This document shows, in pieces, positions 9,237-18,633 of a stretch of DNA of 64,000 bases. Numbering within the stretch: position 1 is the first letter of the stretch; every line of letters begins with the position of its first letter. The stretch is taken from the NCBI GenBank assembly GCA_900469955.1, contig UBYX01000013.1:24871-88870 (forward strand), given 5' to 3'. The position numbers were made by a program, and so were the translations under genes. The notes beneath the pieces were generated by a model, which was given only the letters and a program-made list of their open reading frames with translations, had not been told where the DNA came from and did not search any database. The stretch comes from Hyphomicrobiales bacterium (GTDB lineage: Bacteria; Pseudomonadota; Alphaproteobacteria; Rhizobiales; Rhizobiaceae).

Positions 9237-9263
9237 GACCTTCCCGAGACGTTCGGGAAGGTC
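9237..9263. terminator. Bidirectional terminator hairpin
   Basis: An 11-bp inverted repeat (GACCTTCCCGA and its complement) with a 5-base loop sits immediately after the small hydrophobic gene and before the stop of the convergent catalase gene. The arms contain TTCC/GGAA, so the stem is stable, and it is placed to end both transcripts. Confidence 0.65.
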
Positions 9264-9275
9264 GAAGAAAGAGAG

Positions 9276-11006
9276 CTATTCCGCCGCCTGACTCTGCGTC
9301 ATCCCCTGACTCGGCAGTTTCCCCGTCAGTACCTCCTCTGCGGCGGCGCGGTAGTTCTTGACGGAACTGGTCAATTGGCCCCACACCGTCGGATCGATCT
9401 TGTCGCCGTTGTTGCCGAGGTTCTGCAGGCGATTGTTTTCGGCTTCGGTCAAAACCTGTTTCGGCAGCGGGCCTAGATGTTTGACATTGTCGGCGGAGAT
9501 GCCAAGCTTTTCACCGACGCGCCGGCCGTAGTCGTCATGCACCATGAAGAAGTGCCAGACCATCCTTTCCTGGACGTCGCGCTCGCACTGTCCGAGCAGG
9601 TCGCCCATGTTAAAGACGAGATCGTCGCGCTCCCAATCCATCATCGTGCAGTAGCGGCCGCGGGCGTGGATATAGTCGTTGCGGCGTTCGATGACGCTGC
9701 GCGTCAGGCGGCCATGGATTTCGGGGGGATTGTTCGGCGCCTCCTGCGCGGCCTCGTGCAGCCCGTTGTGGATCGACGGCTCAAAGTTGATATGCGGGTT
9801 CTGTCCGGGAGCGAGGTCGCGACGATAGGACATCTGTCCGCCATTGAGATTGGTCGAGACCTTGGCGTTCTTCGCCTGATTTACGGGAAGCTGAAGGTAG
9901 TTCGTGCCGACGCGATAGCGCTGGGTGTCGGAATAGGAGAACGTCCTGCCGACCAGCATCTTGTCGTCGGAAAAGTCGAGGCCGTCGACCAGCACGCCAG
10001 TGCCCATGGCGATCTGTTCGTTTTCGTTGAAATGGTCTTCGACATTGCGGTTCAACGTCATGACGCCGATGTGGCGAAGCGGGAAATCCTTCTCCGGCCA
10101 GATCTTGGTGTCGTCCAGCGGATCCCAGTCGAGTTCGGGATGATCGTGATCCTCCATGACCTGGACGTACATGTCCCATTGCGGGTAGTCGCCGCGCTCA
10201 ATGGATTCATAGAGGTCCTTCGAGGCGGAACCGAGATCCTGGCCCTGTACCTTTGCCGCTTCCGCAGCGGTCAGGCTGGCGAGACCACAGCGCGGGTGGA
10301 AATGATATTTCACGAGCACCGTGTCGCCCTGGGCGTCGACCATCTTGTAGGTATTGACCCCAAATCCCTCCATGTGCCGATAGCTCGCCGGAATGCCCCG
10401 CGGGCTGAACAGATGCGTCAGCATGTGCATGGATTCCGGTGTCTGGCTCATGAAGTCGAAGATACGGTTCGGCTCCTGCCGGAAGGTGATTGGATCAGGC
10501 TTCAGCGAGTGGATCACATCCGGGAACTTGATCGCGTCGCGGATGAAGAAGACGGCAAGATTGTTGCCGACGAGGTCCCAGTTGCCGTCCTCGGTGTAGA
10601 ACTTCACAGCAAAGCCGCGGGGGTCGCGGGCGGCTTCCGAGGAGTCGCGGCCACCGATCACGGTGGAGAAACGGATCGCCAGCGGCGTCTTCTTTCCCGC
10701 CGTCTGGAAGAGTTTTGCGCGGGTGTATTTGGAGGCGGGTTCGTCGCCGATTTTTCCGGTCGCCTCGAACTCGCCATAACAGACGAAGCCGCGCGCATGG
10801 ACCACGCGCTCCGGAATGCGCTCACGATCGAAGTGGGTTATCTTTTCAAGAAATTGATAGTTTTCGAGGGTTGCCGGACCGCGGCTGCCGACTGTGCGTT
10901 GCGACTGGTTGTTCGTGATCGGGTGGCCTTGGCGGTTCGTCAAGGTGCGGTCCCCAGAGCCCTCGGGCATGCCGCCCGGAGCGCGCGGATTGGTCTTGTC
11001 GTCCAT
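9276..11006 (-). CDS. Monofunctional haem catalase
   Basis: A 576-residue catalase that converts hydrogen peroxide to water and oxygen. The distal catalytic His70 lies in ERVVHARG, the catalytic Asn148 in LVGNN, and the proximal haem ligand Tyr358 in RTFSYSD. The protein is longer than the 480-500 residues of typical small-subunit catalases, with an N-terminal Gly/Pro-rich lead and a C-terminal extension, but it lacks the extra flavodoxin-like domain of large catalases. The start at 11006 is 6 bases after a strong AAGGAGGG; an ATG at 11012 is the alternative but would abut the RBS. A near-consensus EcfG promoter lies about 71 bp upstream, which fits a general stress role. Confidence 0.95.
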   Translation of the reverse strand: MDDKTNPRAPGGMPEGSGDRTLTNRQGHPITNNQSQRTVGSRGPATLENYQFLEKITHFDRERIPERVVHARGFVCYGEFEATGKIGDEPASKYTRAKLFQTAGKKTPLAIRFSTVIGGRDSSEAARDPRGFAVKFYTEDGNWDLVGNNLAVFFIRDAIKFPDVIHSLKPDPITFRQEPNRIFDFMSQTPESMHMLTHLFSPRGIPASYRHMEGFGVNTYKMVDAQGDTVLVKYHFHPRCGLASLTAAEAAKVQGQDLGSASKDLYESIERGDYPQWDMYVQVMEDHDHPELDWDPLDDTKIWPEKDFPLRHIGVMTLNRNVEDHFNENEQIAMGTGVLVDGLDFSDDKMLVGRTFSYSDTQRYRVGTNYLQLPVNQAKNAKVSTNLNGGQMSYRRDLAPGQNPHINFEPSIHNGLHEAAQEAPNNPPEIHGRLTRSVIERRNDYIHARGRYCTMMDWERDDLVFNMGDLLGQCERDVQERMVWHFFMVHDDYGRRVGEKLGISADNVKHLGPLPKQVLTEAENNRLQNLGNNGDKIDPTVWGQLTSSVKNYRAAAEEVLTGKLPSQGMTQSQAAE

Positions 11007-11076
11007 CTTCATCCCTCCTTGGAGAAAGGCGCGCCGCATCGCTTGCGGAAGCAAGAGGGCGCGACCACGAGGCCGT

Positions 11077-11101
11077 AACTCCGGCCTGAGGACATTGTTC
11101 C
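11077..11101 (-). promoter_or_regulatory. Candidate EcfG (RpoE2)-type promoter for catalase
   Basis: Read on the minus strand, this is GGAAC, 16 bases, then AGTT. The consensus for the alphaproteobacterial general-stress sigma factor EcfG is GGAAC-N16/17-CGTT, so only one base differs. It lies upstream of the catalase, a class of gene often controlled by this sigma factor in rhizobia. Confidence 0.45.
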
Positions 11102-11115
11102 GCCGGGCCTCACGA

Positions 11116-11619
11116 TTATGGCATTTTGGACGGGTGCCGCCGGGCGATATCGTCAAACGCAATGGGTTTAAGATTTCGGGCATCCACTCCGACGTCGAAC
11201 TGGCGCGGCACCGTCTTCAGCCGACCGTGGGAGTGACCGTGGAGATTGACAGACTTCTTCCCCATCTTGTTCCATGTCCGGAAGGGATAGTGGCAGAGGA
11301 TGACGAGCTGGTCGCCCAGCGCCAGTTCCGCGTAGTGCTGACGACTTGCCCAGCCGTGTGCCGCCACGACCTCAGGCGGATCGTTATTTCCGATGATCAG
11401 GTGCTTCGTTCCATTGAGCCGTTGAAGCAGAGTATCCGGAGAGCCTGCCCGCAGCGACATGAAGTCTCCGAGATGCCAGACTTCGTCTTCCGGCGTCACG
11501 ACAGCGTTCCAGTTGGCGATGAGCGCGTCATCGTGCTCGACCATGTTGGGGAAGGGGCGGCGGTCGATCCTCAAAACTCGCGGATCGCCGAAATGGGTGT
11601 CGCCAGTAAAATAGATCAT
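11116..11619 (-). CDS. Calcineurin-like metallophosphoesterase
   Basis: A 167-residue protein with all five blocks of the metallophosphoesterase fold: GDTHFGD at the N terminus, WHLGDF, GNND, CHYP and HGHSHG. These supply the His, Asp and Asn ligands for a dinuclear metal centre. It is a compact member of the superfamily, resembling small phosphoesterases of phage and bacteria whose substrates are unknown. It lies 110 bp upstream of the catalase gene on the same strand and is divergent from the HAD phosphatase gene. It has no signal peptide, so it is cytoplasmic. Confidence 0.88.
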   Translation of the reverse strand: MIYFTGDTHFGDPRVLRIDRRPFPNMVEHDDALIANWNAVVTPEDEVWHLGDFMSLRAGSPDTLLQRLNGTKHLIIGNNDPPEVVAAHGWASRQHYAELALGDQLVILCHYPFRTWNKMGKKSVNLHGHSHGRLKTVPRQFDVGVDARNLKPIAFDDIARRHPSKMP

Positions 11620-11733
11620 GCTGGAGCCTCTATCGGCCTAACCGTCATTTGCCTCTGTCGTGGCCACACGCTAGTCCAAAGGGAGAAAATCTGTCCCTCG
11701 ATTCTCCCGCCGCATCTTACAAAGGAACCTCCG

Positions 11734-12417
11734 TTGTCCTTATCGTCCGAAGCAAAGATCGTCCTTCCGGAAAAACACTATGCCGCGTTCCTGTTCGATA
11801 TGGATGGAACGATCCTGAACTCGATTGCTGCTGCCGAACGCGTCTGGGGGCGGTGGGCGGCGGCCATGGGGCTTGATGTGGAAAAATTCCTGCCGACCAT
11901 GCACGGCAAGCGAGGCATCGACACCATCACCGCACTTAATCTTCCGGGCATTGATCCGCGGAAAGAGGCGGATGTGGTTCTCCGGGGGGAAATCGACGAC
12001 GTGGAAGGGGTCGTGCCAATCCCCGGCGCCGTCGAATTTTTGTCCGCCATACCTCCGGAACGATGGGCGATCGTGACATCCTCTCCGATCGAACTTGCCA
12101 GGCGCAGGCTCGAAGCAGCCGGGATTGTCCAACCCCGCTACATGGTGACCGCGGAAGACGTGACGGTCGGCAAACCGAACCCGCAGGGTTACATTCTCGG
12201 ATCGGAACGGCTCGGCGTCAGGCCCTCGGACGTCTTGGTGTTCGAAGATGTGCTGGCCGGTGTTCAGGCAGGTGAGGCTGCCGGCGCCGATGTCTTGGTC
12301 ATCACGGAGACTCATAGCCATCCGATGGATACCAGGCATCCGCGCCTGCCCGACTATCGGGATGTCATGCCGCATATCGGTGATGACGGGCGGCTTTCAG
12401 TCGTGGCGAGATCCTAG
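11734..12417 (+). CDS. HAD-family sugar-phosphatase-like hydrolase
   Basis: A 227-residue haloacid-dehalogenase-superfamily phosphatase of the beta-phosphoglucomutase/glycerol-phosphatase type. Motif I is FDMDGTILNS with both catalytic Asp residues, motif II is VTSSP with its Ser/Thr, and motif III/IV are VGKPNPQGY with Lys and FEDVLAGVQAG with the acidic residue. An alpha-helical cap lies between motifs I and II. No ATG is available upstream of motif I, so I propose a TTG start preceded by AAAGGA with 7 bases spacing; this start is the least certain part. Likely substrates are small sugar or polyol phosphates. It ends directly against the convergent permease gene. Confidence 0.82.
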   Translation: MSLSSEAKIVLPEKHYAAFLFDMDGTILNSIAAAERVWGRWAAAMGLDVEKFLPTMHGKRGIDTITALNLPGIDPRKEADVVLRGEIDDVEGVVPIPGAVEFLSAIPPERWAIVTSSPIELARRRLEAAGIVQPRYMVTAEDVTVGKPNPQGYILGSERLGVRPSDVLVFEDVLAGVQAGEAAGADVLVITETHSHPMDTRHPRLPDYRDVMPHIGDDGRLSVVARS

Positions 12418-13779
12418 TCACGCCGGTTGCCGGCCGGTACGCATGATCTGCACCGTTGCGAACCATAGGATCACGCCGAGGCCCAACAGGAAGCCGGCGA
12501 TCACGTACTGGACCGGATCGCGGCCGGTCCAGGGGCCGGCGAGAAAGGTGCAGGAGATCGCTCCCAGCACCGGCAGGATGGTCGGCGTGCGGAAATGCTT
12601 GTGTCCGACCTTGTCCTTGCGAAGCACCAGCACGGAAACATTGACCACCGCAAAGACGCAAAGCAACAGCAGCGCCGTCGTGCCCCCAAGCGCCGGCACG
12701 CCTCCTGCGAACAGTATGAGAGCAATCGCGAGCAGCGACGTAAAGAAGATCGCGGCATGCGGGGTCCGGCGAACCGCGTGCACCCTGCCGAGCGAGGCCG
12801 GCAACACGCCTTCGCGGCTCATGCCGTAGATGAGCCGGCTCGCCATCATCATGTTGATCAAGGCGGAGTTGGCGACCGCGAACATCGTGATGACGGCGAA
12901 GATGCTGATGGGAAAGCCGGGGGCGCCGGCCTGAATTACCTTGAGGAGCGGGGTTTCGCCTTCGCCAAGCTCGTTTGCGGGCACTAGCGTGATCGCCGAG
13001 ATCGCGACGAGAATGTAGATCAGCCCGGTTATAACGAGACCGCTCAGGAGAACCTTCGGAAACATCCGGCTGGGTTCCTTGCACTCCTCCGCCATGTTGA
13101 CCGAGTCTTCGAAGCCCACCATGGCGAAGAAGGCGAGGGTGGTTGCCGCGATCACCGGCCAGAAGATGCCGCTGCCTTCGGGCGTCGCAAACGTCCATGC
13201 GCGGGAGACATCCCCCTGTCCGCCAGCGATCGCCCAGAAGCCGACGCCGATGATGATCAGAAGGCCGGTGAGCTCGACCACCGTCAGCAGCACATTCATC
13301 TTCAGGCTTTCGCCGACACCCCGGAAATTGATCAGACTGACCAGGAGGATGAAGCCGACCGCAATCAGCGGAACGCCCCACGCTCCGAGATCGAGGCCCA
13401 GAGAGGTGGCAAAATTGGAGGCGAAGGCGCGCGAGGCGGTCGCGGCGGACGTGATGCCTGACGACATGACGGCAAAGGCAACCAGGAATGTGACGAAGTG
13501 AATGCCGAAGGCCTTGTTGGCATAAAGTGCGGCGCCTGCGGCGCGAGGATATTTGGTGACCAGTTCCAGATAGCTGCAGGCGGTCAACAGCGCGACGGCA
13601 AAAGCCACCAGGAAGGGCAGCCAGACGACGCCTCCCACCCTGGCCGCCACTTGCCCCGTAAGGGCATAGATACCGGTCCCGAGGATGTCGCCGACGATGA
13701 ACAACAGGAGAAGTCCAGGGCCGATGACTCGGTTGAGTTCCGTCTTTTCCTCCTGCGGTTCCGTCACCGGCTGGTCCAT
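12418..13779 (-). CDS. APC-family amino acid permease
   Basis: A 453-residue inner-membrane transporter with about 12 transmembrane helices. The first helix has the amino acid/polyamine/organocation signature (VIGPGLLLLFIVGDILGTGIY), in which a broken helix with GTG-like residues binds the amino group of the substrate. Helix 6 has the matching EDSVNMAEE motif. The ATG at 13779 is preceded by GAGGGAGGACGAA; an upstream in-frame start 27 bp earlier is less likely. It is most like the cationic-amino-acid/neutral permease branch, but specificity is not certain. The end is flush with the HAD gene on the opposite strand, so there is no room for a separate terminator. Confidence 0.88.
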   Translation of the reverse strand: MDQPVTEPQEEKTELNRVIGPGLLLLFIVGDILGTGIYALTGQVAARVGGVVWLPFLVAFAVALLTACSYLELVTKYPRAAGAALYANKAFGIHFVTFLVAFAVMSSGITSAATASRAFASNFATSLGLDLGAWGVPLIAVGFILLVSLINFRGVGESLKMNVLLTVVELTGLLIIIGVGFWAIAGGQGDVSRAWTFATPEGSGIFWPVIAATTLAFFAMVGFEDSVNMAEECKEPSRMFPKVLLSGLVITGLIYILVAISAITLVPANELGEGETPLLKVIQAGAPGFPISIFAVITMFAVANSALINMMMASRLIYGMSREGVLPASLGRVHAVRRTPHAAIFFTSLLAIALILFAGGVPALGGTTALLLLCVFAVVNVSVLVLRKDKVGHKHFRTPTILPVLGAISCTFLAGPWTGRDPVQYVIAGFLLGLGVILWFATVQIMRTGRQPA

Positions 13780-13954
13780 TTCGTCCTCCCTCGGCAAAAA
13801 TCTCATGCGTCTCGCTAAATGCCAGCAAAGTCTTGTTGTTCCGCCGGCGCAAATGCAACCTAGGGCGTTTCCTTGAAAATGCCATGTGTGGAGCTGATAT
13901 GTGCCTGCATTGTGGGTCGGGTCGCAACGGCATCAGGATAATCGGGAGAGTTCC

Positions 13955-14698
13955 ATGACTTGGAATTGCAATGCCGGCGGCAAGGGTCGGGAGAGCGGCG
14001 CGGGGCAACTTGCCGTCGACGAAGCCTTGTTGCCTGCGACAGATGCGGCCGTTTCCGACTTTCTTCATTTTTTCCGCTCCTGGATCAGCAATCCGTTGCG
14101 TGTGGCGGCCGTTGCACCCTCCGGCGATTCGCTTGCGAGGCTGATGACTCAGGAGATTGCGCCGATAGATGGCCCGATCATCGAACTGGGACCCGGCACC
14201 GGCGTCTTCACCCGTGCCCTGCTGGCGCGAGGCGTCAGCGAAGCCGATCTGACACTGATCGAGTACGGAACGGAATTTGTCCCCGGCCTCCAGCGTCGCT
14301 TTCCAAAGGCGCGCGTGCTTCAGATGGATGCGGCGAAGCTTCACTCGGGGGATCTCTTCGAGGGTCAGCCTGTCGGTGCCGTGGTGAGCGGGCTGCCGAT
14401 TCTCTCCATGTCGCCTAGAAAGGTTACGGCTATTCTGCTGGGTGTTTTTACCTATCTCCGCCCCGGCGCGGCTTTCTATCAGTTCACTTACGGCCCGCGG
14501 TGCCCGGTGCCCCGGCCGATCCTCGACCGGCTGGGCCTCAAGGCTACCCATATCGGGGGGACCATGCGCAATCTGCCGCCGGCCGCCGTATACAGGATCT
14601 CCCGCCGGAAGCCGCTGGATCATCTCCATGGCGTGCGAATCTCCGCGGATGAAGCATTGTTTGCAGCGCTGCCTGCCCCAGGCGAATCGGACGACTGA
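13955..14698 (+). CDS. Phospholipid N-methyltransferase-like SAM-dependent methyltransferase
   Basis: A 247-residue class I methyltransferase. The SAM-binding motif I is IIELGPGTGVFTRALL at about residues 87-102, followed by the acidic motif II residue in LTLIEYG and motif III in QMDAAKL. The layout, with an N-terminal FFRSWISNPLRVAAVAPS segment and a post-motif VSGLPILSMS, matches the Rhizobium-type PmtA family that methylates phosphatidylethanolamine and the related rRNA adenine dimethylase fold. Whether this copy acts on phospholipid or another substrate is an inference. The start ATG at 13955 has CGGGAGAG upstream. It is divergent from the amino acid permease gene. Confidence 0.72.
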   Translation: MTWNCNAGGKGRESGAGQLAVDEALLPATDAAVSDFLHFFRSWISNPLRVAAVAPSGDSLARLMTQEIAPIDGPIIELGPGTGVFTRALLARGVSEADLTLIEYGTEFVPGLQRRFPKARVLQMDAAKLHSGDLFEGQPVGAVVSGLPILSMSPRKVTAILLGVFTYLRPGAAFYQFTYGPRCPVPRPILDRLGLKATHIGGTMRNLPPAAVYRISRRKPLDHLHGVRISADEALFAALPAPGESDD

Positions 14699-14714
14699 CG
14701 GGCCGATTCAGGGT

Positions 14715-15152
14715 TCAGATGACGCTCAACGTCGCGCCAGCGAGAACCAGATAGCGACTGGCCTTTCCGATAAAGACGAGGATCAGGAAGATCGGCAAGG
14801 GCTCCTTCAGGACCCCGGCGGCAACAGTGACCGCGTCGCCACCAATCGGCAACCAGCTCAGCAGAAGCGACCATTTTCCGTATTTCTGATACCAGATTTG
14901 CGCCCGCTCGAGCTTTTCGGGTGTGACGGGAAACCAGCGCCTGTCTCGAAACTGCTCGACCCCGCGCCCGATGAACCAGTTGACCGCAGCGCCCAGCGTA
15001 TTGCCGACCGACGCCACGAGAAGCAGTCCCGCGAGCGAATACCGGTCGCTGAGTATCAGCCCCACAAGGATCGCTTCCGACTGCATCGGAAAAATAGTGG
15101 CGGCGATGAAGGCTGCGGAGAAAAGGCCCGCATAAGCGGCAAAATCGAACAT
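14715..15152 (-). CDS. YqaA/DedA-type small membrane protein
   Basis: A 145-residue membrane protein with three to four hydrophobic segments, matching the YqaA branch of the VTT/DedA superfamily: FPMQSEAILVGL near the N terminus, a GNTLGAAVNWFIGRG motif, and LLSWLPIGGDAVTVAAGVL. DedA-superfamily proteins are thought to move lipids or maintain membrane homeostasis. A TTG two codons earlier would also work; neither start has a clear RBS. It converges with the phospholipid methyltransferase-like gene, and both have links to membrane lipids, although this is only suggestive. Confidence 0.8.
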   Translation of the reverse strand: MFDFAAYAGLFSAAFIAATIFPMQSEAILVGLILSDRYSLAGLLLVASVGNTLGAAVNWFIGRGVEQFRDRRWFPVTPEKLERAQIWYQKYGKWSLLLSWLPIGGDAVTVAAGVLKEPLPIFLILVFIGKASRYLVLAGATLSVI

Positions 15153-15179
15153 GATCAAGACTTGGAGAGGGGAAACAAA

Positions 15180-15203
15180 AAGGGCGGATTCCCATCCGCC
15201 CTT
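15180..15203 (-). terminator. Rho-independent terminator of secDF
   Basis: A perfect 10-bp stem (AAGGGCGGAT and its complement) with a 4-base loop lies just after the secDF stop. On the minus strand the stem is followed by TTTTTG, so this is a textbook intrinsic terminator in the secDF direction. Confidence 0.9.
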
Positions 15204-15224
15204 CGGTATCGCTGAATGTGAAGT

Positions 15225-17765
15225 TCAGGCCTGCTTTGCGCGTTCGCCGTCCTCGATGGCCGTTTCGCCGGCGGCTTCGGCCTGGCTGGCCTTGCGCCGG
15301 GTGCGCCAGTCGCCGAGGAAGAGCAGGATCGGGGCAGCGATGAAGACCGACGAGGAAGCCGCGACCACGATACCGAACACCATCGGGATTGCGAAGCTTT
15401 CCACCGCGCTGCCGCCCCAGATCGCCATCGGCAACATCGCGAGGAAGGCCGTGACGGAGGTGTAGAGGCTTCGAGCCAGCGTTTCGTTGATCGACAGGTC
15501 AATCAGTTCTCGCAGCGGCATCTTCTTGTAGAGACGCATGTTTTCACGCATCCGGTCGTAGACCACAACCTTGTCGTTCACCGAATAGCCGACGAGTGTC
15601 AGCAGCGCCGCGATGGCCGTCAGATTGAAGTCCAGGCCGGTCAGCGCGAAGAAGCCGATCGTTTTCGTGACGTCGAGTACAAGGGTCGCGATTGCTCCGA
15701 CCGCGAAGGGCCATTCGAACCGCGCCCAGATATAGACGAGCATCGCGAGCGACGCGAGCACGACTGCCAGGATACCTGCCGTTGCAAGCTCGCCGCTGAC
15801 CTTCGGGCCGACCACTTCGGTACGTTCCACCTTCGAGGTCGGGTCGATCTTGAGCACTTCCGCCTTCAGTTTTTCGACGGCCACGGTCTGTGCCTGTTCA
15901 CCGCCCGGCTGGCGTTCAACGCGGACCAGCACCCGGTTTTTGGCGCCGAATTCCTGCAGCGCGACTTCACCGAGGCCAAGTTCGTCGAGGCCGGACCGGA
16001 AGGCTCCAAGATCGGTCTCGTTCTGGGTTATGACTTCGAGCTGGATGCCCCCGCGGAAATCGACGCCGTAGTTCAGGCCGGGCGTGACGAACAGGATGAT
16101 CGAGGCCACGGACAATACCAGCGATACGCCGATGCCGACGAAACGACCCTTCATGAAGTTGATATGCGTTCCGTCGGGGATCAGGTTGATCGGCAGGAGC
16201 GGCTTGATCTCGATTTTCTTGAGCTTCTGACGGGCTGCAATGAAGACCATCACGACACGGACGATGGAAACCGCGGTGAACATCGAGATCGCGATACCGA
16301 GGCCCATGGTGACGGCGAAGCCGCGGACGGGACCCGATCCGAACCAGAAGAGCAGAACCGTAGCGATCAGGGCCGTGACGTTACTATCGACGATGGTCGA
16401 ATAGGCGCGCTTGAAGCCCGCGTCGATTGCGCCGAAGGCGCTGCGCCCCTTCCTCGTTTCCTCCTTGATGCGTTCGTTGATCAAAACGTTCGCATCGACC
16501 GCCAGGCCAATGCCGAGCACGATGCCGGCGATGCCGGGTAGCGTCAGTGTGGAGCCGATCAGCGTCAGGCCGGCAAAGGTCAGGATAACGTTGATGAACA
16601 GCGCCACGTTGGCGAGAATGCCCCAGGCTCCATAGAGGAAGAACATGAAGCCGACAACGAGGCCGAAACCGATGATGCCGGTGAAGATGCCCATCTCGAT
16701 GGCGTCGGACCCGAGGTCGGCACCCACGGTGCGCTCCTCGATGACTGTCAGCTTGGCGGGCAGGGCGCCGGCGCGCAGCAGGGCCGAAAGCGTGTTGGCC
16801 TCTTCCACCGAGAAACCGCCCGAGATCTGACCCGAACCGCCGGTGATCGGCGTGCGGATGACCGGCGCACTCAGCACCTTGTTGTCGAGCACGATCGCGA
16901 AGGGACGGCCGACATTCTGCTGGGTGATCTGGGCAAAGCGGTTGGCGCCGGCCGAGTCGAACCGGAAGTTGACGACGGGCTCGTTGGTCTGCTGGTCGAA
17001 GGCGGCGCGGGCGTCCGTCAGACGGTCGCCGGAAAGCTCGACGCGATCAAGAACGGGATACTGGTTGCCGCCGTCGTCCGAGAGCATGGTGACACCCGGC
17101 TCTCCCTGTTGGCCGAGCAGGTGGAAGCTCATCTTCGCGGTTGAACCGAGGAGCTGACGCAGGCGCGACGGATCCTGTTCGCCCGGGAGCTGAACGAGGA
17201 CACGGTCGGAGCCGACGCGCTGGATGGTCGGTTCGGCAACCCCCACCTGATCGACACGCTGGCGGATGATTTCGAGGCTCTGATCGACCGCGGCGGTGAT
17301 GTGCGAGTTAATGCCCGCTTCCGTCTGGGCGATCGAGATCGTGTTGTCCGACGGCGTTGTGATCGCAAGATCGCTGCCGCCGACGGCTGTTCCCAGGCCG
17401 ATAGGGTTCGCGAGCGTTTGAAGTTCTGTAACGGCCGCGTCTCGCTGTGCCGGGTCGCGAAGTGCGACGGTGATCGTCTCGCCGGACCGGCGGATCGCCG
17501 AGGTGTTGATGTTCTTGTCGCGCAGGACGCGGCGCGCATCCTGGAGGAGGCTCTGGACGCGCTCGTTGATCAGATCCGCGCGGTCCACTTCCAGCACCAG
17601 ATGCGAGCCACCGCGCAGATCGAGGCCGAGGGAAACCCGGTTGTGCGGCAGCCATGACGGAAGACGGTCGAGGGTGGACTGCGGGATGACGTTCGGCAGC
17701 GCCACCAGAACGCCGATAATGATGATGAGAGCATAGCTCGCCACCAGCCAGGGGGAATTTCTCAT
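15225..17765 (-). CDS. secDF: Protein translocase subunit SecDF (fused)
   Basis: An 846-residue fusion of SecD (about residues 1-520) and SecF (about 540-846), which use the proton gradient to pull secreted proteins through SecYEG. SecD shows GLDLRGGSHLVLEVD near residue 45 and its P1 head domain; SecF repeats the motif as GVDFRGGIQLEV. Each half has six transmembrane helices, ending in the LFWFGSGPVRGFAVTMGLG and SLYTSVTAFLAMLPM segments typical of the family. Fusion is known in some rhizobia and in Bacillus. The ATG at 17765 starts the first helix. No yajC gene lies upstream here, unlike the common yajC-secD-secF order. A clean terminator follows the stop. Confidence 0.95.
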   Translation of the reverse strand: MRNSPWLVASYALIIIIGVLVALPNVIPQSTLDRLPSWLPHNRVSLGLDLRGGSHLVLEVDRADLINERVQSLLQDARRVLRDKNINTSAIRRSGETITVALRDPAQRDAAVTELQTLANPIGLGTAVGGSDLAITTPSDNTISIAQTEAGINSHITAAVDQSLEIIRQRVDQVGVAEPTIQRVGSDRVLVQLPGEQDPSRLRQLLGSTAKMSFHLLGQQGEPGVTMLSDDGGNQYPVLDRVELSGDRLTDARAAFDQQTNEPVVNFRFDSAGANRFAQITQQNVGRPFAIVLDNKVLSAPVIRTPITGGSGQISGGFSVEEANTLSALLRAGALPAKLTVIEERTVGADLGSDAIEMGIFTGIIGFGLVVGFMFFLYGAWGILANVALFINVILTFAGLTLIGSTLTLPGIAGIVLGIGLAVDANVLINERIKEETRKGRSAFGAIDAGFKRAYSTIVDSNVTALIATVLLFWFGSGPVRGFAVTMGLGIAISMFTAVSIVRVVMVFIAARQKLKKIEIKPLLPINLIPDGTHINFMKGRFVGIGVSLVLSVASIILFVTPGLNYGVDFRGGIQLEVITQNETDLGAFRSGLDELGLGEVALQEFGAKNRVLVRVERQPGGEQAQTVAVEKLKAEVLKIDPTSKVERTEVVGPKVSGELATAGILAVVLASLAMLVYIWARFEWPFAVGAIATLVLDVTKTIGFFALTGLDFNLTAIAALLTLVGYSVNDKVVVYDRMRENMRLYKKMPLRELIDLSINETLARSLYTSVTAFLAMLPMAIWGGSAVESFAIPMVFGIVVAASSSVFIAAPILLFLGDWRTRRKASQAEAAGETAIEDGERAKQA

Positions 17766-17846
17766 GTTTCTGATCCTGCTAAGCCCTGTCGCTTCCTGGG
17801 CGGAGGGCAAGAATGCTCATATTGTCGAGACGCCGGAGGCGTTGTC

Positions 17847-18254
17847 TCAGACGGCGCGAGGCGGCGCGCGCGGCAGCGATCCCGGCCAGAACCGAAGGCG
17901 CCGGGTTTCGGCGACGGCATTCGGCGCCTGGGCCGAGGAAAAAAGCGGGAAGGGGATTGCGGTGAACCGAGGCACGAGCGCGCCGTCCGCATTCGCCGAA
18001 TGAGACCCGGCTCCGTCCTTGCGATCCGTTGCTGCGAGCGCCCTGAGCGGCTCGCGCTTGGAAAGATGCGGGGCATCGGTGCTTTTGCCGGCAGACTGGA
18101 TGCCGCGCGAGATCTGCACGTCCTTTACGACGCCCGAGAGCAGGCCGAAAAGCGCGGCAATCAGCAGCGTTGCGGCAATAGCCGGCCAGCGCGACGGCAG
18201 ACTAAGCTCGTCGCGTTCGCCTCTGATCCGCTTGTCCTGCGGAAAAAGCGCCAT
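17847..18254 (-). CDS. Hypothetical single-pass membrane protein
   Basis: A 135-codon frame upstream of secDF. It has a charged N terminus of about 22 residues, one strong hydrophobic helix (WPAIAATLLIAALFGLLSG), and then a polar, Arg/Pro-rich region without recognisable motif. A GGAG sequence lies 8 bases before its ATG. That layout, a cytoplasmic lead, one membrane anchor and an exported tail, is sensible for a real protein. The low-complexity C terminus and a competing open frame on the other strand weaken the call. No family recognised. It occupies the place where yajC is often found, but it does not resemble YajC. Confidence 0.45.
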   Translation of the reverse strand: MALFPQDKRIRGERDELSLPSRWPAIAATLLIAALFGLLSGVVKDVQISRGIQSAGKSTDAPHLSKREPLRALAATDRKDGAGSHSANADGALVPRFTAIPFPLFSSAQAPNAVAETRRLRFWPGSLPRAPPRAV

Positions 18255-18633
18255 CCGTCTCAGCTCCGGAGCGTTTACAAAATCCCGAAGTGCCTGCTTC
18301 GGAACGGAAAGCAGCCTTCTAAAGGAGAGCCTTCAGGTGGTCAATCTCAGTGTCGGGAGCGTAGATCGAGATTGCGGCGTCATTACCGCCGCCGAAGCAT
18401 CTCGGCCCACAAGGCGTCGAAGAAGTTGAAGCGGGGCTCACCAACTCTTGCGAGAAGGGGGTCCGCGAGCCCCTAACCGGCATCATGCCGGCTGAAAGCG
18501 CACCTACCTTTGCTTTCGGAACATGTTCAATGGGACCTGAAACGAAAGTCAGAAGCTTGGTGAGGAAACGCTGACTTTCCTGTTCGAAAACAGCACATCA
18601 TCTTATCGGGTTTGATCCGCATTGGCCCGTGGA
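18255..18633. other. Intergenic region with inverted repeats, no credible gene
   Basis: About 380 bp lie between the membrane-protein gene and ubiV. I see no credible coding frame. There are two inverted repeats: GGGGCTC at 18433-18439 pairing with GAGCCCC at 18467-18473, and a short palindrome CCGGCAT-c-ATGCCGG at 18477-18491. The segment between 18300 and 18500 could encode a small structured RNA, but I do not recognise 6S, SRP or tmRNA features. Confidence 0.4.

Noticed and set aside
9477..11078. A 533-codon open frame on the plus strand over the catalase gene
   Set aside because: It is antisense to an intact catalase with all catalytic residues, and has no domain similarity.
12365..14629. 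A 754-codon open frame on the minus strand, opposite or out of frame with the amino acid permease and methyltransferase genes
   Set aside because: It is a GC-rich shadow: its residues are Arg/Gly/Ala/His-rich without domains, while the overlapping frames encode recognisable families.
18255..18633. 6S RNA, SRP RNA or tmRNA
   Set aside because: The conserved core motifs of these RNAs are not visible, so the region is described only as noncoding.
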